From: Pseudomonadota bacterium
GTDB lineage: Bacteria; Pseudomonadota; Gammaproteobacteria; Xanthomonadales; Xanthomonadaceae
Direction: 5' to 3'
NCBI GenBank assembly: GCA_023395465.1
Contig: JAEWZE010000043.1
Coordinates: 1-10,523 of the forward strand
Length of the DNA stretch: 10,523 nucleotides
The translations under genes were made by a program, and so were the position numbers. This document shows, piece after piece, positions 7,597-10,523 of the stretch. The stretch's first letter is position 1, and each line of letters begins with the position of its first letter. Below the pieces are notes generated by a model, which was not told the origin of the DNA, made no database searches, and worked only from the letters and a program-made list of their open reading frames with translations.

Positions 7597-9281
7597 CACA
7601 GGTTCCCCGCCTTGAGTTCGCGCACCGCATGGTCGGCGGCGCGCGCGGTCAGCGCCATGTAGGTCAGCGAGGGATTCACGCAGCTGGCCGAGGTCATGCA
7701 GGCGCCGTCGGTCACGTACACGTTGGGCGCATCCCACACCTGGTTGTGCGCGTTGAGTACCGAGGTCTTCGGGTCGCGCCCCATGCGCGCGGTGCCCATC
7801 TCGTGGATGGCCCGGCCGGGGACGGGGTTGCCATCGTAGGTCTGCACGTCGCGCACGCCGGCCGCCTCCAGCATCTCGGCGGCATCGGCGGCCATGTCCT
7901 TGCGCATGGCCCGTTCGTTGTCGCGGATCGTCACGTCCATCGCCAGCACCGGCAGGCCCCACTTGTCCTGGGTGCCGCGGTCCAGGCGGATGGTGTTGTC
8001 GTGGTAGGGCAGCATCTCGCCGAAGGCGGTCATGCCGATGGTCCAGTCGCCCGGGGTGCCCAGTGCTTCCTTCAACCCGGCCCAGATCCCCAGTTCGGCC
8101 ACGGCCCGCGACCAGCCCTGCCGCCCTGCCCCGCCCTGGTAGCCGAAACCCCGCAGATAGCCGCGGCTGTCATCGCCGACGTTGCGGAAGCGGGGGATGT
8201 AGAAGCCGCACGGGCGGCGTCCCGAGTAGTACCTGTCCTCGTAGCCGTCGACGATGCCCTGGGCGCCGACCTCGAAATGGTGGTCCATGACGTTGTGGCC
8301 CAGCTCGCCCGACGAGGAACCCAGCCCGCCTTCCCACACGTGGGTGGCCGAGTTCATCAGCACCCAGGTCGAATTGAACGCGGAAGCGTTGAGGAAGATC
8401 ACCTTGGCCGTGTACTGGTAGGTCTGTCCGTTCTCGGCATCGATGATCTCCACGCCGCGCGCACGCTTGCGGTCCTTGTCGTAGAGCACCTCCTTGACGA
8501 TCGAGAACGGACGCAGGGTGAGGTTGCCGGTCTGCATCGCCGCCGGCAGGGTCGCCGACTGGGTCGAGAAGTAGGCGCCATAGGGGCAGCCGAGGATGCA
8601 CTTGTTGCGGTACTGGCAGTTGGCCCGGCCCTGCTCCGGACGCGGCTCGGTGATGTTGGCGGTGCGCGAGTGGATCATGTGGCGGCTGCCGCCGAAGGCC
8701 TTGCGGATGCGCGCGGCCACGTCCTTCTCGACCACGTTCAGCGGGATCGGCGGCAGGAACTTGCCGTCCGGCAGCACGTCCAGGCCCTCCACGGTGCCGG
8801 CGATGCCGGCGAACGTCTCCACGTGGTCGTACCAGGGCGCGATGTCTTCATAGCGGATCGGCCAGTCGACGGCGATGCCCTCGCGCGCGTTGGCCTCGAA
8901 GTCGAGCTGCGAGAAGCGGTAGCTCTGTCGCCCCCACATCAGCGATCGCCCGCCGACGTGGTAGCCGCGGAACCAGTCGAAGCGTTTGGTCTCGGTGTAC
9001 GGACACTCGGTTTCGTCGGCCCACATCCCGTCGGTACTCTCCGACAACGGGTAGTCGCGGCGCAGGACCGGGTGCGCTTGCTTCATCGCCTGGGTGGGCA
9101 CGTTGCGATGCGGGTAGTCCCAGGCCTCCTTGTGCGCGTTGACGTAGTCCTTGATGTGCTCGATGTTGCGGCCGCGCTCGAGCATCAGCACCTTGAGTCC
9201 CTTCTCGGCCAGCTCCTTGGCCGCCCAGCCACCGCTGATGCCCGAGCCGACGACGATCGCGTCGTAATGGTTGTTCGCCAT
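7596..9281 (-). CDS. GMC-family FAD sugar dehydrogenase, catalytic subunit B
   Basis: This 561-residue GMC oxidoreductase is paralogous to catalytic subunit A. Its FAD fold has G12-S-G-I-S-G-G18 and LERG ending at G37. The flavin-region motif reads GGRSLMWGR, with M115 where subunit A has H107. Cysteines 222, 228 and 232 keep the same C-x5-C-x3-C spacing. The C-terminal domain has HEMGTARMG from H493; the second catalytic position keeps Asn (N536), but the neighbouring His of subunit A is a Cys here (C534). Both paralogues end in a similar [QE]L[EK]AG[TN]L tail. There is no signal peptide; export should rely on the small subunit encoded downstream. The reading frame is open 211 codons further upstream, but the ATG at 9281 is chosen because AGGAAG lies nine bases before it and the FAD fold starts right after. 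A different substrate preference from subunit A is likely but unproven. Confidence 0.93.
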   Translation of the reverse strand: MANNHYDAIVVGSGISGGWAAKELAEKGLKVLMLERGRNIEHIKDYVNAHKEAWDYPHRNVPTQAMKQAHPVLRRDYPLSESTDGMWADETECPYTETKRFDWFRGYHVGGRSLMWGRQSYRFSQLDFEANAREGIAVDWPIRYEDIAPWYDHVETFAGIAGTVEGLDVLPDGKFLPPIPLNVVEKDVAARIRKAFGGSRHMIHSRTANITEPRPEQGRANCQYRNKCILGCPYGAYFSTQSATLPAAMQTGNLTLRPFSIVKEVLYDKDRKRARGVEIIDAENGQTYQYTAKVIFLNASAFNSTWVLMNSATHVWEGGLGSSSGELGHNVMDHHFEVGAQGIVDGYEDRYYSGRRPCGFYIPRFRNVGDDSRGYLRGFGYQGGAGRQGWSRAVAELGIWAGLKEALGTPGDWTIGMTAFGEMLPYHDNTIRLDRGTQDKWGLPVLAMDVTIRDNERAMRKDMAADAAEMLEAAGVRDVQTYDGNPVPGRAIHEMGTARMGRDPKTSVLNAHNQVWDAPNVYVTDGACMTSASCVNPSLTYMALTARAADHAVRELKAGNL

Positions 9282-9310
9282 GGATGACTGCTTCCTGGGG
9301 TTGGCGTGGT

Positions 9311-10183
9311 CTACACGTCGCAGAGGCGGATGGCCTCGCGCAGGGAGGCGACCGGGTCGGGCGCCGAGGGCATGAATTCCTGGGCGATGAATCCGCCGAA
9401 GCCGGTCTCGCGGATGGCGCGGCAGATCGCCGGGTAGTTGAGCTCCTGCTGCTCGCCGATCTCGTGCCGGCCCGGCACGCCCGCGGTGTGGTAGTGCACG
9501 AACCAGCGATGGTCCCGGCGGATGGTGGCGATGATGTCGCCCTCCATGATCTGCATGTGGTAGATGTCGTAGAGCAGGCCGAAGTGGTCCGACCCCAGCA
9601 TCTCGCACAGCGCCACGCCCCAGGCGGAGCGGTCGCACAGGTAATCGGGATGGTCGACGCGCGAGTTCAGCAGTTCCATCACCAGCCTGACGCCGCGCTT
9701 TTCCGCATGCCCGAGGATGCGCTTGAGGCCGGCGGCCGAGTTGGCCATGCCTTCGGCCGGGTCCATGCCGTTGCGGTTGCCGGAAAAGCAGATCAGGTTG
9801 CGATAGCCGGCATCGGCCACCAGGTCGATGTGGCGGGTGTAGCGCGCCACCAGCTCGTCGTGGAAACGGGATTCGGCAAACCCCTTCTCCAGCCCGAGCT
9901 CGGCGCCGTTGCACATCGAGCTGTGCACGCCATGCGCCCGCAGCGTGGGCCAGTCGTCCGGGCCGACCAGGTCGATGGCGGAAAAGCCGGTCCGCTTCAC
10001 CGTCCGGCAGAGCTCGGCGATCGGCATCTGTCCGAACGTCCAGCGCGCCACGGAGTGCTTCAGGTTGGCCTTGAGCGGCTGCGCGGCGACATCGCTGGCG
10101 GGGACGAGCCCGGCCGCCGCAAGCCCCAGTCCGCCCACCATCGTGGCGCGCAGCGCGTCGCGCCGGGTGATCGTGCGCTTCAA
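9311..10183 (-). CDS. Tat-exported hydroxypyruvate isomerase-like TIM barrel
   Basis: This 290-residue protein belongs to the sugar isomerase/epimerase TIM-barrel superfamily and most resembles hydroxypyruvate isomerase (Hyi). A Tat signal (T6-R-R-D-A-L-R12, hydrophobic to about 27, likely cleavage after VAA at residue 34) places it in the periplasm, unlike cytoplasmic Hyi. E170, D206, H232 and E269 are candidate metal ligands. LLYDIYHMQIMEGD (203-216) and VPGRHEIG (236-243) are Hyi-like signatures; H232 falls where Hyi usually has Gln. In this context it more likely isomerises a keto-sugar or hydrates a glycal than acts on hydroxypyruvate. The start is TTG at 10183, preceded at six bases by GGAGG (10190-10194); the first in-frame ATG, at residue 15, would delete the Tat motif. 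It is the first gene of block B, 29 bases before the GMC start. The family is firm; the substrate is open. Confidence 0.9.
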   Translation of the reverse strand: MKRTITRRDALRATMVGGLGLAAAGLVPASDVAAQPLKANLKHSVARWTFGQMPIAELCRTVKRTGFSAIDLVGPDDWPTLRAHGVHSSMCNGAELGLEKGFAESRFHDELVARYTRHIDLVADAGYRNLICFSGNRNGMDPAEGMANSAAGLKRILGHAEKRGVRLVMELLNSRVDHPDYLCDRSAWGVALCEMLGSDHFGLLYDIYHMQIMEGDIIATIRRDHRWFVHYHTAGVPGRHEIGEQQELNYPAICRAIRETGFGGFIAQEFMPSAPDPVASLREAIRLCDV

Positions 10184-10189
10184 GTCAGG

Positions 10190-10194
10190 CCTCC
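10190..10194 (-). promoter_or_regulatory. Ribosome binding site fixing the TTG start
   Basis: On the minus strand GGAGG is followed after six bases (CCTGAC) by TTG at 10183-10181. This near-ideal Shine-Dalgarno is the main reason to accept the TTG start, which also keeps the Tat signal intact. Confidence 0.75.
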
Positions 10195-10440
10195 GCGGGT
10201 TGGCCCGGCCGGCGGTCCGGGCATGCGCCCGCCCGCGGTCGGCCGCACGGCGGCATGGAGACGCTGCCGGAGTCGCACGCAGGAAACGTCGCGCGGCAGC
10301 CGGAGCAGGCGCGGACAGCGCGGTTCATGAATCACGGTGACCGGGACACGCACTGCCTGTGCGCCGGCCGCGCGCGGCCTGCTCGACGAGATGCCCATTC
10401 TCCACCGGCCTCCCAACCGGTACAGACACGCGAATCCGCT
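10195..10440. other. GC-rich untranslated leader, no convincing gene
   Basis: About 250 bases lie between the promoter candidate and the first block B gene. Short open frames exist on both strands, but they have arginine/proline-rich, low-complexity translations and no good ribosome binding sites. A 14-base all-GC palindrome, GGCCGCGCGCGGCC, lies at 10366-10379. A small hairpin, ACCGG with CCGGT around 10403-10421, is also possible. If transcription starts near 10451, this would be an unusually long 5' leader of about 267 bases. No known riboswitch is recognised. Confidence 0.5.
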
Positions 10441-10444
10441 CGGA

Positions 10445-10458
10445 TGCAATCGATTGCA
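10445..10458. promoter_or_regulatory. Perfect 14-bp palindrome, likely LacI-family operator
   Basis: TGCAATCGATTGCA is a perfect palindrome with a central CG, the usual symmetry of LacI/GalR-family operators. It starts at the last base of the proposed -10 box and covers the expected transcription start near 10451, so a bound repressor would block block B transcription. The palindrome is directly visible; the regulator family is inferred, and no regulator gene is in the window. Confidence 0.65.
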
Positions 10459-10485
10459 CGATAGCAATCGCGTTCCCGATTGCAA
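10458..10485 (-). promoter_or_regulatory. Sigma-70-like promoter candidate for block B
   Basis: Read on the minus strand, TTGCAA (10485-10480, four of six matches to TTGACA) is followed after 16 bases by TATCGT (10463-10458, four of six matches to TATAAT). This AT-richer patch stands out in GC-rich DNA, points at the block B genes and overlaps the palindromic repeats. A weaker promoter in the opposite direction (TTGCAC at 10454-10459) is conceivable. Confidence 0.5.
10464..10483. promoter_or_regulatory. Second inverted repeat inside the promoter spacer
   Basis: GCAATCG (10464-10470) is mirrored by CGATTGC (10477-10483) across a 6-base spacer. It uses the same half-site as the palindrome at 10445-10458, but with the halves pulled apart. 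The centres of the two elements are 22 bases apart, about two helical turns, so a protein could bind both on one face. The arms lie between the -35 and -10 boxes and into the -35. It may be an auxiliary operator; the wider half-site spacing is atypical for LacI proteins. Confidence 0.45.
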
Positions 10486-10523
10486 GACCCCCCGGCGCGA
10501 CCTGGAAACCCGGTCACCTGCCT

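Noticed and set aside
9282..9914. A 211-codon N-terminal extension of GMC subunit B
   Set aside because: It overlaps the TIM-barrel gene in another frame and has no domain; the ATG at 9281 has a good ribosome binding site and directly precedes the FAD motif.
6059..10330. Long plus-strand open frames at 6059-7057, 7509-9287 and 9284-10330
   Set aside because: They are antisense shadows of the block B genes, with arginine/histidine-rich composition and no family motif.
10366..10379. All-GC palindrome GGCCGCGCGCGGCC as an operator
   Set aside because: GC-only palindromes of this size arise readily in such DNA, and it is far from the promoter candidate.
10180..10485. A 101-codon minus-strand frame across the block B leader
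   Set aside because: It starts inside the promoter and operator region, lacks a good ribosome binding site, and has a low-complexity Arg/Pro-rich translation.
1..10523. Mobile elements, CRISPR arrays, tRNA or rRNA genes
   Set aside because: No transposase or integrase motif, regularly spaced repeats, terminal inverted repeats or RNA gene signatures were found.

Overview
The window is high-GC bacterial DNA, roughly two thirds G+C by eye, almost wholly coding, with GC-rich third codon positions. Tat-exported sugar dehydrogenases, a NupG-type permease and LacI-like operator palindromes together suggest a Gram-negative gammaproteobacterium of the Xanthomonadaceae/Lysobacteraceae type. That taxon is inferred from style and not proven.

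There are nine genes in two convergent blocks. Block A (+ strand, 1-6159) encodes a NupG-like MFS permease (5' end outside the window), a cytoplasmic Gfo/Idh/MocA oxidoreductase, a secreted fusion of a sugar isomerase/epimerase TIM barrel with a DUF1080 (3-keto-glycoside hydrolase/lyase type) domain, a GMC FAD dehydrogenase, and a Tat-dependent gluconate-2-dehydrogenase subunit 3-like protein. Block B (- strand, 10183 down to 6248) encodes a Tat-exported hydroxypyruvate-isomerase-like TIM barrel (TTG start), a second GMC dehydrogenase, a second Tat-dependent subunit 3-like protein, and a secreted stand-alone DUF1080 protein. The blocks meet in an 88-bp gap that holds a GC-rich inverted repeat, possibly a two-way terminator. 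The right edge (10184-10523) has no convincing gene but carries a promoter candidate for block B embedded in TGCAATCG/CGATTGCA repeats.

Both blocks carry the same four functions: FAD dehydrogenase, Tat-bearing small subunit, DUF1080 enzyme and TIM barrel. The best reading is a doubled periplasmic pathway for glycosides via 3-keto sugars. The GMC/subunit 3 pair would oxidise C3 of a glycoside and the DUF1080 protein would split the 3-keto-glycoside. The TIM barrel would hydrate or isomerise the released keto-sugar or glycal. The NupG-like permease and Gfo/Idh/MocA enzyme would then import and reduce the product. Family assignments come from visible motifs; the pathway and substrates are inference. 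No cytochrome c, regulator, outer-membrane receptor or glycoside hydrolase gene lies in the window.
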